DNA of 64,000 bases from Actinostola sp. cb2023 (GCA_033675265.1 JAUJYZ010001245.1:98262-162261), one strand, 5' to 3'. Counted from the stretch's first letter, positions 1 through 12,632 are shown. The notes: generated from the letters alone by a model not told the origin. Numbers and translations: made by a program.

Positions 1-571
1 AAGTTAGTCTACATGACTGTGTGACACCGGTGTTTACTATTGTCCATAGAAAGTACATGCATTCAAATCTAGATCTATTATAAAGCAAGCAGAAAGAGAA
101 AAAATACCTGGTCCAGATGAAATTAAATTGATTCCAGAATTATAGCACTGTAACTTTCCCTCACTTTTTATCTATTTCACTAGCGCTATGCACAAATCAA
201 TATATTATCATGACCATACGTCGTCAAACTTCACGTGTTTGACTAGAGTAACATGACTGCAGAATATTCCAACAGATAACATAACAGAAACTCAAAGCTA
301 CAGAGCTAAACTTGCCGTCAATATTACACGTAACTCATCGTGGAGCTTTTGCTCAAATGTAAAAGCTGATTTGTTTTGTCACTTCGGCTTCTTCATGTAT
401 TCATGTCACACGATAACGCGCATAGCTTGGATAAAGAAAACTGGGTGTTGATGGATTGATGTATATCAATAAAATTATTTCGTTTTGTCCTTCCCTCAGT
501 GGCAGCTTAATGGAGGTTAAAATAACAAAGATTGATAAACACGGGGCAGATGAAAGTTGGCCGCGGTCGCT
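1..571. repeat. GPCR duplicon D1, left part (no gene)
   Basis: This gene-free stretch resembles 38,914-39,425 in D3 and about 45,540-46,060 in D4, including the shared words catgcattcaaatctagatc and tggccgcggtcgctta. It is the outer part of the GPCR duplicon. Its continuation is found again from 16,118 on, after the 15.5 kb insertion. No ORF in it is credible. Confidence 0.75.
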
Positions 572-587
572 TACATGAGGAGCCCCG
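571..587 (+). repeat. Left terminal inverted repeat of the 15.5 kb element
   Basis: TTACATGAGGAGCCCCG is the reverse complement of 16,104-16,120. If TA (572-573) is the target duplication, the element begins at CATGAGG. Confidence 0.75.
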
Positions 588-697
588 TACCTTTCTTTTT
601 GGTCCCAGCAGGGTAGGTACTTGCGGTGGGAGAGGTGTATATTGGCTTATAATCAGGCAATAGCAGGCATCCGGCCAATGATTGACCATAGCTATCA

Positions 698-937
698 ACA
701 TGTACAATAATTACTTTCTGACGACGAAACTGTACAGATCAGTTACTGTACTGTCAATTCTTAATGGGATAATTCTTTATATGGACATGTACAATAATTA
801 CTTTCTGACGACGAGTTACTGTACTGTCAATTCTTAATGGGATAATTCTTTATATGGACATGTACAATAATTACTTTCTGACGACAAGTTACTGTACTGT
901 CAATTCTTAATGGGATAATTCTTTATATGGACATGTA
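698..937 (+). repeat. Subterminal minisatellite, three copies
   Basis: A unit of about 73 bp that begins acatgtacaataattac repeats at 698, 785 and 858. The first copy carries about 14 extra bases. It lies between the left TIR and the start codon at 999, where transposons often hold subterminal transposase-binding repeats. That role is inference. Confidence 0.8.
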
Positions 938-998
938 AAGTTATTGGCGCCAGAATCAAAATAAGCTTGTTCAATCCTTCGCAACTCGCCGAGCAGGC

Positions 999-3900
999 AT
1001 GTTGTACCGTATAGTCTCGCCACTTCTCGATCAAAATATCTATTGGTACGCGCTAAATCCAGACTTATGTGGCACAGAACCGAGATTGTTTAGTAGATAT
1101 CACGTCTTTCGTCTTTTAAAAGACGAAATCAAATTGATAAACATAAAGGAGATTTCCCAAGCCGATGGACGAGAAGTTCCCGCCAAGTGGTTTTTGAGCT
1201 CCGGCTGTAATACCACCAAATCTAGAGTAAATCAAATATATATTGGCTCCACTCTTGGAATTCTGGCTGGTGTCCTTGCTTCCTACAAAGAAGGCAAGCG
1301 AAATAGTACAATTGTGACCGCTCTAAGAGGATTGTTCAAGCTGATAAATGAGCAAAGGCTCCAAGTCGACGGCTCTGAAGAACGACGATGCTCGCCACGA
1401 TTGTCTGCCAAGCGATTGTCTGCAAAGCGTGTGTGTCAAAACAAAACTCCGAGTCAAGCCCAAAGTCCTCGATGCCGTCGACGTCTCAAACTAAAAAGCC
1501 CGCCATTTTATAAAAAGCCCGCCAACATCACACAAAGCACTACTGTCCCCGCCACCAGCATAGCAGAAATCCGGCAATCCCATTGCCTAACACCGCCGGT
1601 GAAGCAAAGAAAAATCAGGAGTAAAGCAAAGCATGTTCTGTCTTTAATAAAAAACGTATGTGCTAGTTCGTCAGAGACGCTGGCCGACGTACTGTCAGAG
1701 TGTTGTGTTTTGCCAAAGAGCCATCCATCATATCTATTTGTTCGTGAAACGGTGTCAGACGTCTTCGATCAAGTAGTTTCAAGAAAGGGGGCCAAAAGAA
1801 CCTTCAGCGATCTCATTTCTGATGAAACAAGAGAGAAACATCTGGCATCGTTCCGAATCCCCGACTGGCAAAACCTTCTGCTCAAACTGGAGACGAGAAC
1901 GTCTGACAAGAGCTGGCAAATGGTCCTCAATCGCACAAAATTGGGACGAAATAAGGTGAGCTTTATATTTTTGGAATAAATTAAAATAATTGTGATCTCA
2001 TCATAAGTGCAACCTTATTATTAATTAACGAATCACTTAATTAATTAAAAGTAACATTAATTTGTAATTTATGTCGCGGTAATTTAGTGCATCGTTAATT
2101 TCTGATAATTATAAGGTTTATTATTTTACTGTTCATTTATTTATATTTATTTTTTATCTTGAAATAGGCCTACTGAGTAAAGAATGTTCATTTTTATTAT
2201 CATTTTTATTATTTAATATCTACATAGTTCTCTCCTCTCAGAGGTATTCACCTTGAGTCTTCGGCTCATTTTACATATCGAATATAAATAAAGTCAACAA
2301 CAACAACAATGCATGTTTTTAAAAATCACTTGAATATATGTATGGAAGAAAACAAGTTGAAACTAATGCATGATTATATTCTAGGCTGGAATCGTACCAC
2401 TCAAGAACCAAATGAAAGCTCTTCGAGAGATGGTGAACAACACTGTTAGGGAGCTAGTGGACATTAAGCCACTCCCCAAAGAAATACCAGGCTACCAAGT
2501 AAATCTGGGGGCAGCCATTATCTGGTCAATAAGGGAACAACGACTGCATGGGTGCGACAGTGTGGATAATGAGTACCATCTCAAATTAGATGGCCGTCCA
2601 TTATATGGTAATTAGATGCTATTAAATAATTATTGCATAAAATAAATATGTACAAAATATGTATACCCGAAATCGAAGGAAGAGACAGAACTACTTAATT
2701 ACAATATAGCTCACATTCATAAAAACATATTGAATCAGGATTGATTTGTTTTTCATCAATAGGTAAAGATCAAATTAACGTAGGTATTGTCCCTGTCAAG
2801 CACCCTTACCTATCAATGCAAAGTTCTAAAGCCATTTCTACAATTGCAATAGCAAACTGTGAAGAAAGTAGGTAAGTTTCATTGAGCTCTAATAATAGTA
2901 AGCTCTATTTAAGTGTTAATGTATTTAGTTTATACAACTATTATGGGGGACACTAGAAAAACAAGTACATAAAATATTTGATAAAATATTTCTAATAATA
3001 TTTAGAAAAGGGGGCACCGGTGTTTTACTGTTACTTTAATTTAATATTACCCTTGTTCAATATAAAGTATTGTCTGTTGCTGTACAATCTATATTTCTAT
3101 CTGTCTTTCTGTCTATTGACAACATAAATCTACTCTATCTAGGCAGAACATCAGAGATATGATTTCTGACATCAATGTTCAGAAAGAGCAAGTTAAAAGA
3201 AATGGAATAACAGTTGATGGACGACATTATAACATAAGTTTCAAAGGTAAGCTTGCTTTCTTAATTTTGCTGTATTGCTTGGAACATGGTAATTATAGTT
3301 GTCAATCCTCATAAACATTAGTGTTATATTGCCATCCAGGCTGCATTATGTTTGCAAAGTATCTTTAGAATGGTTAGTTGGATCATGGTTGAAAAATATA
3401 TATATGTATATTAAGGGACCATTCATTATTTATGTGTATAAGGACGGGGTGCTCAAGATTCAAAACTAATATATATCCCCCCTCCTTTCAAAATAAACAA
3501 TTATTAGACCCCCTATACAGTATGTTCATTTCTAAAAAGGTTCTATTGTTTATTTTTTTACTTACATGTAGCTCCCCCTCTTTTTACCAGCCCCCAACTG
3601 ATAAATGAAATGAATGGTCCCTAATATAAGAGTTTGAAATATAATGACATTTTGAACTTTTAATAGTCCCCTTTCACGTTCACAAATCCCGTTGTAAAAC
3701 CGCTGTACTTATTGACATCAGACGCATTTGTACAGGGTTAGCCTCGAGTCAGTGTAAATTATTCACAAATATCAACAAGAACACGAAAAATGTTGACATG
3801 AAACAATAGAAACATTTTTGAATTGCACGGTCTGTTTTCTGAATCGAGGCTAAGCCTGTACAAATGCATCTTTTGTCAAGGACAGCAGTCATCTCTAAAC

Positions 3901-5782
3901 AACGCGAAACTGGAGTATTGTTTTTATTTTTTCAGTAATCCTTGATTACAAAGGGTTTTGCCTTCTACTAACTAAAAATGATGATGACAGCTTTGAGCTT
4001 GGTGGTAGAGGACTTGATGTTGAATTTTGCATGTTCTGCCATGCAATTCGGGTAAGTACATGCATGTACATGTAGCTTAACAAGTTTAATCTCAAGTTTT
4101 TTTTACAACAATAAACTGGTAAATGTAATTTTAAACAGTGGATGGCATAAAACCCTCAAACTGATTTAACATGTTATTCCTTAATAAGTAAATGCTTGTT
4201 TCATCGACCTTGAGTTTATTTTTGAAATATAAACCGAGCTTTCGAGCTACGCGCTCATCTTCAGGGTTACAATGTGTATGTAGGCGTCATTACAACGTTG
4301 AAAAAACTAACGGGATGCGTGAGCAAACACAAAGTGCGCGAGGAAGAATCAAACAAAAGAAGAAAGAAACACGTAAGTTACGGTGCGCGAGCAAAAGACA
4401 AGAACAGACAAGAAAAATAAGTAAAAGAGAAAATTAAATAAATAAATAATTAAGTGGATGAATAAATAAATAAAGGAATGGATGAGTGAATTATTTATTT
4501 ATTCATTCACTTAATTATTTATTTATTTAATTTTCTCTTTTACTTATTTTTCCTGTCTGTTCTTGTCTTTTGCTCACGCACCGTAACTTACGTGTTTCTT
4601 TCTTCTTTTGTTTGATTCTTCCTCGCGCGCTTTGTGTTTGCTCACGCATCCCGTTAGTTTTTCCAACATTGTAATGACGCCTACATACACATTGTAACCC
4701 TGAAGATGAGCGCGTAGCTTGAAAGCTCGGTTTATATTTCAAAAATAAACTCAAGGTCGATGAAACAAGCATTTACTTATTATGAATTACAACACGACCT
4801 ACAAACAACTATAGGATGTTATTCCTTATTTAGTAAAAGGTATGGACAAGAGTACATGTATATAAAGTAATTTTAGCACTATACATATATATGAGTGAAT
4901 AATTAAAAGACAGTACATTTTGTTTCAGTTGTGCACCAACGGTGATCTGAATGGCCCAAATGAAGTTTGCTTAGAGCATTTTTCTATTTGCAAGGCAAAC
5001 ATTGGAGGGTATGTGAAAAAAATGAAAATATACAGAATTGTAAATGGCATTAGATAATGGCACTGACATTGATCATTGTTTATTTACCTTAAGGTTTAAA
5101 GGGATCAGAGATGACCTCACTTTTCTCTTGGAAGAGGAAATTTCCTCCGTCAATATATGCGCACTCCACTGTGAGATGCGAAATATGGAACAACTTTTGG
5201 CCTCTCTAGGACTACTTTCCAACCAAATTGAGTCTTTAAAGGAGTGTAACAGTGTCCTGTCTCGCTTTGGACCCCACAACTTTAAAACAGACAGGATTAA
5301 GGTCAAAACCAAGCCAGGCCAGGAGACTTGTGTTCAACGACATAATATTCAAGTATCTTCATTTTCAGGTAAATAATATTACATGATTTGTGATTATTGG
5401 TCCTATCTGAAAACTATCTGAATGGTCGACAGCAGTGTTTTTTTTTTTGATGTTTCAAAATTGTCCACAGGTTTTTAAATTACTTATCTAATTCATGAGG
5501 GAAATACAATAGAAATCATAAGTGTAGCAGACATCTGTAAATCGGATACAGAATCGTCCTCATTTGCATTCAACTTTAACTTGGATTTTCTCAGCCAAAC
5601 TGTTTCCTATCATCCAAATTATAGTAAAACATCCACTTATACATCATTGGATTGGATAAGTCCGATACAATATTCACGTCCGAACTGTATGGTATTTACA
5701 ATGGCTCGCCCGGCCACTCATATTGTATCTATTACGTACAACAAATATCACTTGTGGTTAACTATACCCTAATAAAGATTTA

Positions 5783-5813
<31 letters not shown>

Positions 5814-8800
5814 CTAAATCACTTAATGGACATTCAATTCAGTCAGTGTGTGCATGTGTGTTTATTCTGTTTAAAAGTATAGTTAAAATTATTGTGATTA
5901 TCTGTTGACTTTTTAGGTTCAACTGAAAGAAAATATTTAGAAAACTGTGAAGAAATTGTGAAAGAATCCCTCCCCAAGCATAAACTTGTACAAGGTCACT
6001 TCAGAGACACCGAAACAGCACAGTTATTTTTACTTAATCAAGTCACCTTTTGCCAAGAACGTGCTAAGGTTAGTACATAATTAGACTGTTTCAAAGTTCA
6101 TTAATATATATATTTATTCACAGCATGAGTATGAATTTCCTATGCATAATAATAATGATAAATACATGTATATCTTACTTGACATTTTAGTGTGTAGTAT
6201 TGGCTGGATATTTTTACTCGCCTTTCTATTTTGTCTTGCCCTACGGGCTCAACAAAATACTGCAGACTTGAAAAATATCCAGCTCTACACTAAAATGTAA
6301 AAAAAAAAAATGTATCATTATTATTATTATTATGCATAGGAAATTCATACTCATGCTGTGAATATATTAAAATATTAATGAACTTTGAAACTCGTGCAAT
6401 ATTTTTACTCATCTATGAATAGTTGGATAATAATAAATGTAACTTGTATCAGTATTTGTTTTAATTTATATTTTCTGTGCAACTATAATACTAACAGATC
6501 CTTGATCCAATAATTTCATTTGTCTGGTACAATTTCATGATTATCAGCAAAATGTTATGTTTGGCTATCTGAATACATATATACAAACATTATGGTCCAA
6601 TTTTCAAATCATTACACCTTTGTTTACCTAGTTTTATGAAGACCTAAAAAAGACAGGGAAATTTACCAGAGACTTTGGAAATCATCAGGAAGATGTTGAC
6701 ATTGAGAAAGAAGGTACATGTACCAGTATTGTAAATAATACATTCATTATTTTTGTTAAAAAAACATAAATGTATATAATGATAATGGTACTATGATTAT
6801 TCCTAATATATATTAATAATGATGTCATGACACTTACACTGGTCTAATCACCACATATTTTAATTACGCTAGATGCCCTTTGCATGTGGCGGCACGCCTA
6901 AAGGCAAGGAAGAATGTTCGGGTGGCTCGCCTGATATTCTGTTGGTTAAAGCATATGACTCTCACAACGTACTGATGATTAATGACAGTGAAATCTCATA
7001 TTGATGCAAAACCCCTTTGCATGTGGCGGCACGCCTGAAGGCAAGGAAGAATGTTCGGGTGGCTCGCCTGATATTCTGTTGGTTAAAGCATTAATAATGA
7101 CTCTCACAACGTACTGATGATTAATGACAGTGACATCTCATATTGATGCAAAACCCCTTTGCATGTGGCGGCACGCCTGAAGGCAAGGAAGAATGTTCGG
7201 GTGGCTCGCCTGATATTCTGTTGGTTAAAGCATATGAATCTCACAACGTATTGATGATTAATGACAGTGAAATCTCATATTGATGCAAAACCCCTTTGTA
7301 CAAACAATACTGTGTTCACTGTCAAAGGATGACAATACTTCTTTGGATTTGTTGTCAAACTGTCGATCGACATTGCTTTTGTATCACCAGCTGTGGGTGG
7401 TGAAATTAACCATTTATTGAATAAATGGTCTGATAAGCGAGATAAGCTTTCTCAGAACTTTAAAGATCTGTTTGACAAGTTGTCTGTTGTCGAGTCTGTT
7501 GGAATAAGAAAGCGAGGGAGGCATACCAGATCCAAGAACATGGCACAGACACAGGTTATATCTGTATCAGATCGGATTCGTAACTTTGCAGCTGAGGAAA
7601 TGATTGAGCTATATTTGAAGGTAATTTACCAAACAAAAACATAATTCACAATAACAATAGAGTCGTTTTCATATGAGTGGGAAGTACATCAGTAGTTATG
7701 GTATCGGTCATGCCATGCGATGACAGTACCGTTCCATGATCATGCAGTATCCAAGCATTCTGATTGGTTGAGTGTTGTATGCTGCACAATTGGTTGAATA
7801 GAATGTCTTTGATTCCATACTGTGACGGTAACTCTGTGCCATATGTTTCCCACTCATACCAAAACAACCCTATAGTATGTATACTTACACAAAATGTAGG
7901 TAATTGGAAGTACATGCTGTCCAATTTGGGACCCGGCAGTGATATGGGTTTTATATTATGAAAATATTGCTTTTTGTCAAGGCCGAGAAGTACAGTGATA
8001 TTTGGATAGAGTACCACGAGATATCATGATCGAGTGGTACGTGAGCTTATTTATCGCAAATATCACGTACAAAACATGCTATCAGTAAGTCTTAATATTA
8101 TTTGTTTATATCACTATCTGAAGATTTAAAGCTTAATACTATTTCAAATCTTTCTTCTTATAACAATCGTTTTACGAAGTCAAACAAAGAATGAAAACAT
8201 AGAGTAAAAAGTGATCTAGGCTTCATTTATTACCTTTTGTAGTGATCTTTCTTTGATTTGACAATGGCTTAACACATCACTCAATCAATCTCATTATATC
8301 GATTGTTTTCCGCTGCCTTCTGCAAAGTCATCCAAAGAAAAGCTTCTTGAAATGCTAAGAATTTATCCATGTTTATGTACTTTTGGCTTTTGGTGTTTTT
8401 GGGAGTCGTTTATGGTTCATTTTTGCCTTTTAGCACTGAAAACATCCTTTGACTTCGACCGTCCGCCATTTTGTTTTGTTTTTTAATGAGTCACATGCAA
8501 GGGTGGTTACCATGGAAACTGTAGTATATTCCAATTACACTGAACCACTGCTCTCAACCAATCAAAATGATAAAACCTTGATTGGCCGAGAGAAATTAAC
8601 AAAATTACAAATGTATACTTAATAAATTAACTAATCTATATTTAAGTTGATCCTTAAACTAATTAATGTAAATAATTATATATTCCAGGTATTTTCTGAA
8701 TGGAAGGATATAGCGCTTGTTATAAGGAATCAATAATTCAGTCATGACCAGGAGAATCTTATTGATGTATTTGACTTAAAGGTATGATATTAAAGTTAAA

Positions 8801-9144
8801 ACCTTTGCGCGTCTGGAATCTAGTTTCCCTACTAAATCCCATAATTTTGATATCCATTTTTTTATTAAGTTGGACGTCTAACCAATGGCCAATGCTTTTA
8901 GGAGTACGTAACTAACAGTAATAAACACACGAATGATGTACGTATTCGTTTGTGCTTTTGTGTTAATTATATGTAAATTTCTAGTACCAAGATAAGCCGC
9001 ACCCCCAACTTTGGATCGCGATTTTCGGAAAAATGTGCGGCTTATACGCCGGTGAATACGTTTTGAGAATTGAATGATTTTTTGACTTCGTCAGTGCATC
9101 AAATCATGCGTAATATACCAATTATTATATAAATATGTTTAATA

Positions 9145-9220
<76 letters not shown>

Positions 9221-12162
9221 TAATATAAACATTAAAATCTCACAGAACCTAACAAGATTTACTGACTGTATCTCTGTGTTAATTAGTGCAAAGAATGGGG
9301 CTTCCTCCTCAGACATGTATTTGGACCAAGACTTGGCACTGGAGATTATGGCCACATGGTGATAGATCACGCATCAATGCTGCTGCGCAACCATAGGTCA
9401 ATTGGCAAGATGTCGAATCAGGGCTTTGAGGCCAACCACAAAGTACACCGCCAGTTGTATGCTCAAGCAACAGCACATGATTCATCAGAAGCAGCAGCAT
9501 CTTGTAAGTTCATTTTTGTGTATTGTGTACTTTTTTTTTACTGCTACAATTTCAGTATATCAGAACCTTATTTATGGTTTCAATATTTGAGTTTTTAAAT
9601 AACTTTAAATAACTTTATTATTTATATAGCGCTTTTTCTTGTGCTCAAAGCGCTGTTTATATAATTTACAGTATAAATATATAATATAATAATAAAAATA
9701 ATATTTTTATTAATCTTTTAACAGATTGTTTCTTTTTTCCTAATTCAAAAATAATTATATATTTATAGTGAACCAAATGATAACCCACCAATACAGTGAA
9801 GTACTACTCTTTCAAAGGCTATGCTTCCGACAAGCAATTCTTTCAATTGAAACAAGTAAGTTCCAGAGCTGCATGAACACAAAGCACGAAGCACGTACCT
9901 TATATAAGATTGTGGAATAAATAAATTATTGATTCAGGCAATACCTAATGTAATAACAATATACCTTATTATGTGTCAATGTAAACAAGTTTACTATACC
10001 TGAAACATAGTTATATTTGTTTAGGGACGCCATTTCACTTCCCAGGCTGTCATTGGAAGAAAAATCATAAAAGTGTATGGAGCAGCGAGGATGTTATATG
10101 GATAAAGCAAATTAATGGCCTGTTCACCTCAAGATTTTCACAAGATTTTCCACGATACATGTATGAGAAGAAAGTTGATTCAAATGGACGTCGTGAAAAT
10201 GGCAAATGCATTGTTCGCCCAAATGATTTGCCAACTTTCATTTACAGCCATAATGAATGGGAGAGGCAATTCAGCCCATCGTTCAGCCCCAAGCCAACAG
10301 CTCCAAGCTCTCAGTCATCTGCCTCCAGCCCTGCATCATCCGCTTCAAGCCCTCAGTCATCTGCCTTCAGCCCTGCGTCATCCGCTTCAAACCCTAAGTC
10401 ATCTGCCTTCAGCCCTGCATCATCCGCTTCAAGCCCTCAGTCATCTGCCTCCAGCCCTGCATCATCCGCTTCAAGCCCTCAGTCATCTGCTTCCAGCCCT
10501 GCATCATCCGCTTCAAGCCCTCAGTCATCTGCCTCCAGCCCTGCATCATCCGCTTCAAGCCCTCAGTCATCTGCCTCCAGCCCTGCATCATCCGCTTCAA
10601 GCCCTCAGTCATCTGCCTCCAGCTCTGCATCATCCGCTTCAAACCCTAAGTCATCTGCCTTCAGCCCTGCATCATCCGCTTCAAACCCTAAGTCATCTGC
10701 CTCCAGCCCTGCATCATCCGCTTCAAACCCTAAGTCATCTGCCTCCAGCCCTGCATCATCCGCTTCAAGCCCTCACGCATCTGCCTCCAACCCTGCATCA
10801 TCCGCTTCAAGCCCTCACCCATCTGCCTTCAGCCCTGCATCATCCGCTTCAAACCCTCACCCATCTGCCTTCAGCCCTGCATCATCCGCTTCAAACCCTA
10901 AGTCATCTGCCTCCAGCCCTGCATCATCCGCTTCAAGCCCTCAGTCATCTGCTTCCAGCCCTGCATCATCCGCTTCAAGCCCTCAGTCATCTGCCTCCAG
11001 CCCTGCATCATCCGCTTCAAATCCTCACCCATCTACCTCCAGCCCTGCATCATCCACTTCAAGCCCTATGCCATCTACCTCCAGCCCTGCATCATCCACA
11101 AACCAGTTGTCCAGCCCTCAACTACCAGCTTGTGAATTAAAACTCTGTGTTTCTTTACAAGCAACACGTGGTCAACTTGCCAGAGTTAACCTTCCACCTG
11201 TCTTCTTTATCAATGAAAACCAGATCAAGGTAAAAAAATCTGATACTGCAACTCAAGATCCCTATTGCTTGCATGATCGTCCATCAAAAAATGTAGTTGA
11301 AAAAGCAATGAAGCTGTTACGTCAAGCTGGTGGTAGCAAGCATTGTGTTGATTTGGGAGCTTTTGGAAGGTTCGGTTACAGGTCACTTGAAGTGTGTGCT
11401 GCATATTGCAGGGTGGCAGAACTTCAAAAAAGAGTTGAAGCTGAAGTGGCCTGGTTGAAAAATGACCCCATTAAAGATATTCTACTTTCAATGAGGCCTA
11501 CTGAGGAATTCATAAGAGTTGGGAATATTTTCATGGACGCAGCAGATTTCAGTAACCTTGCCTGCGAAAGATACTTGGATGGTTACACCATAGATATCTC
11601 CTGCCTAACTTTCCTTGCAACAAACAAGCCAAAGAGTGGTGTAATCATTTATCTTCCAAGTTACACTCCCACTTGGGCTTCCTGTGGAGTAGAGTTTTTA
11701 AAGAAAAAAATAGATCCATTTCTCCCAGCCAAAGGATCAGATAATATCGTTCAAGTCTTTCTTCCAGTCAACGTTGACAAATGTCACTGGGGACTCTTGT
11801 ATGTAGATGTTTCACAAGGCGGTCAACTTTTTTATGATGATGGACTTCACTTGCCTCCACCCAAGAACATATATCTAGTGCTGAGAAATATCATGACCGT
11901 CCTCAAGACAGTCTACCCACGTTGTAAAGCCCTGACTACTGATAATTGGGTAAGAACAACATACAAGGAATTTGGGATGCCAACCCAGCCATCTCAAGGT
12001 GAAGGGGTATCTAGTTGTGGCATAGGTGTCATTTTTGGCGCAAGAGATTTAATCAGTCAGGTGGGTAAAAGAAATACAAAGATGTCATGGTCATTCAGCA
12101 ACAGCAGTTCTCTTAGAAAGCAAATTATGCGAGAACTTATTTTAATAAGAGAGAAACAATGA
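999..12162 (+). CDS. Large transposase-like protein with C-terminal Ulp1-type cysteine protease (14 exons, one internal stop)
   Basis: Joining GT-AG exons 999-1955, 2385-2607, 2763-2871, 3143-3246, 3936-4051, 4929-5008, 5094-5368, 5917-6068, 6632-6713, 7391-7620, 8689-8781, 9287-9503, 9769-9855 and 10025-12162 gives exactly 1,621 codons, with every phase agreeing. Exon 1 encodes a basic, low-complexity N-terminal third. Exons 12-13 contain a conserved-looking block with GFEANHKVHRQLYAQATAHD, a block I associate with multi-copy transposon-like genes of cnidarians. Residues about 1000-1267 are a Ser/Pro/Ala repeat linker. Residues about 1440-1610 are a Ulp1/SENP-like C48 peptidase domain: His1496 in CHWGLLYVD, Asp1513-1514 in FYDDGLH, Gln1566 and Cys1573 in SSCGIG, so the catalytic set is intact. 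Exon 11 has an in-frame TAA at 8734-8736 (codon 792). Exon 11 is 93 bp with phase 0 at both ends, so skipping it restores the frame. Otherwise the gene is a recent pseudogene. The DNA-cleaving domain was not identified. Confidence 0.8.
2220..2312 (+). repeat. Possible retroelement 3' tail in intron 1
   Basis: An AATAAA-bearing stretch ends in a (CAA)n run near 2,296-2,310, which resembles the tail of a SINE or LINE. The rest of intron 1 (1,956-2,384) is AT-rich with no recognised content. Confidence 0.3.
4182..4782. repeat. Large palindrome built from Penelope-like 3' ends, in intron 5
   Basis: Two arms of about 285 bp mirror each other around position 4,482, and both arms translate to nearly the same 81-residue frame. 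Each arm carries CTGAAGATGAGCGCGTAGCT followed by GAAAGCTCGG (plus strand at 4,700; minus strand in the left arm), a hammerhead-like signature typical of Penelope-like element ends. The word atgttattcctta occurs just outside on both sides (4,171 and about 4,815), a likely 13-bp target duplication. Confidence 0.7.
6088..6391. repeat. Foldback element in intron 8
   Basis: The inverted arms run from tttcaaagttcattaat inward and back out to attaatgaactttgaaa, with matching internal segments (cagcatgagtatgaatttcc and its complement, gtattggctggata against tatccagctctac). This is a MITE-like hairpin with no coding capacity. Confidence 0.75.
6876..7290 (+). repeat. Three tandem copies of a ~140-bp unit in intron 9
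   Basis: The unit starting cctttgcatgtggcggcacg recurs at about 6,877, 7,014 and 7,155 with few changes (a small taataatg length difference in the second copy). Nothing coding is seen. It ends about 100 bp before exon 10. Confidence 0.85.
8992..9045. repeat. Short inverted repeat ATAAGCCGCAC/GTGCGGCTTAT
   Basis: Eleven-base perfect arms enclose a 32-base loop in intron 11. Similar motifs end many animal DNA transposons, so this may be a MITE remnant. Confidence 0.45.
9145..9221 (+). repeat. (AAT)n microsatellite
   Basis: About 25 near-perfect AAT units lie in intron 11, just before exon 12. Confidence 0.95.
10300..11100 (+). repeat. Coding minisatellite (Ser/Pro/Ala linker)
   Basis: A 42-bp unit, 14 codons, repeats about 18-19 times within exon 14. 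It encodes SSASSPASSASSPQ-type repeats with substitutions such as NPK, SPH and NPH. Because the period is a multiple of three, another plus-strand frame and a minus-strand frame are also open across it; those are by-products. The protein segment is probably a flexible, heavily phosphorylatable or glycosylatable spacer between the transposase-like part and the protease. Confidence 0.95.
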
Positions 12163-12215
12163 AACATCAGTACTTAAAATTATATAGATTACTCTATCTT
12201 TATTAATATAGTATA

Positions 12216-12283
12216 TTAGAACGGAACAGACTAGAACGGAACAGACTAGAACGGAGCAGAATAAAACGGAACAGAACAGACTG
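12216..12283 (+). repeat. Minisatellite, 15-bp unit tagaacggaacagac
   Basis: About four imperfect copies lie just downstream of the Ulp1-gene stop codon. Confidence 0.85.
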
Positions 12284-12499
12284 ATATCACAGAATATAAT
12301 ACTAAATTTATTGTAAATATCAAAATATTTAGTTATAAATGATAACTAAAATGTTTGTTTGTGAAGGATATGTATGATATCTTACTGACAATGGCAACCT
12401 ATATAGCGAAATTGGCCAGAATCATGTTTTTGTTGAAAATCGCACTCATTATAGTATGAAATATATTTTCAACTGTTAAATAAATAATATTATCATTAT

Positions 12500-12632
12500 T
12501 ATCATCATCACCAATGCAGAGACTAAATTAGCAGTATAGTATATTAGTCTAGTGTTGTAATTAGTATTGATTATTGTAATCCTGAAGGACCCACCGTGGG
12601 GAAATAAAGTTATCTTATCTTATAGAGTACAA
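12500..12632 (+). repeat. Possible LINE/SINE 3' end
   Basis: The sequence ends in ggggaaataaagttatctta with a short (TTATC)n tail, as seen at 3' ends of CR1/L2-like retroelements. No coding part remains. Confidence 0.35.

Noticed and set aside
4192..4772. Two mirrored 81-codon frames
   Set aside because: They are the two arms of a palindrome; no known domain, and the sequence carries non-coding Penelope-end motifs.
9125..9370. Minus-strand frame with a poly-Tyr run
   Set aside because: The run is a translation of the (AAT)n microsatellite.
10300..11100. CRISPR array
   Set aside because: The repeats are directly adjacent with no spacers, lie in a eukaryotic exon and are protein-coding.
10115..11140. 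341-codon frame (LQALSHLPPALHHP repeats) and a minus-strand 77-codon frame
   Set aside because: Both are shadows of the 42-bp in-phase repeat. The frame used by the gene is fixed by the upstream exons and the downstream Ulp1 domain.
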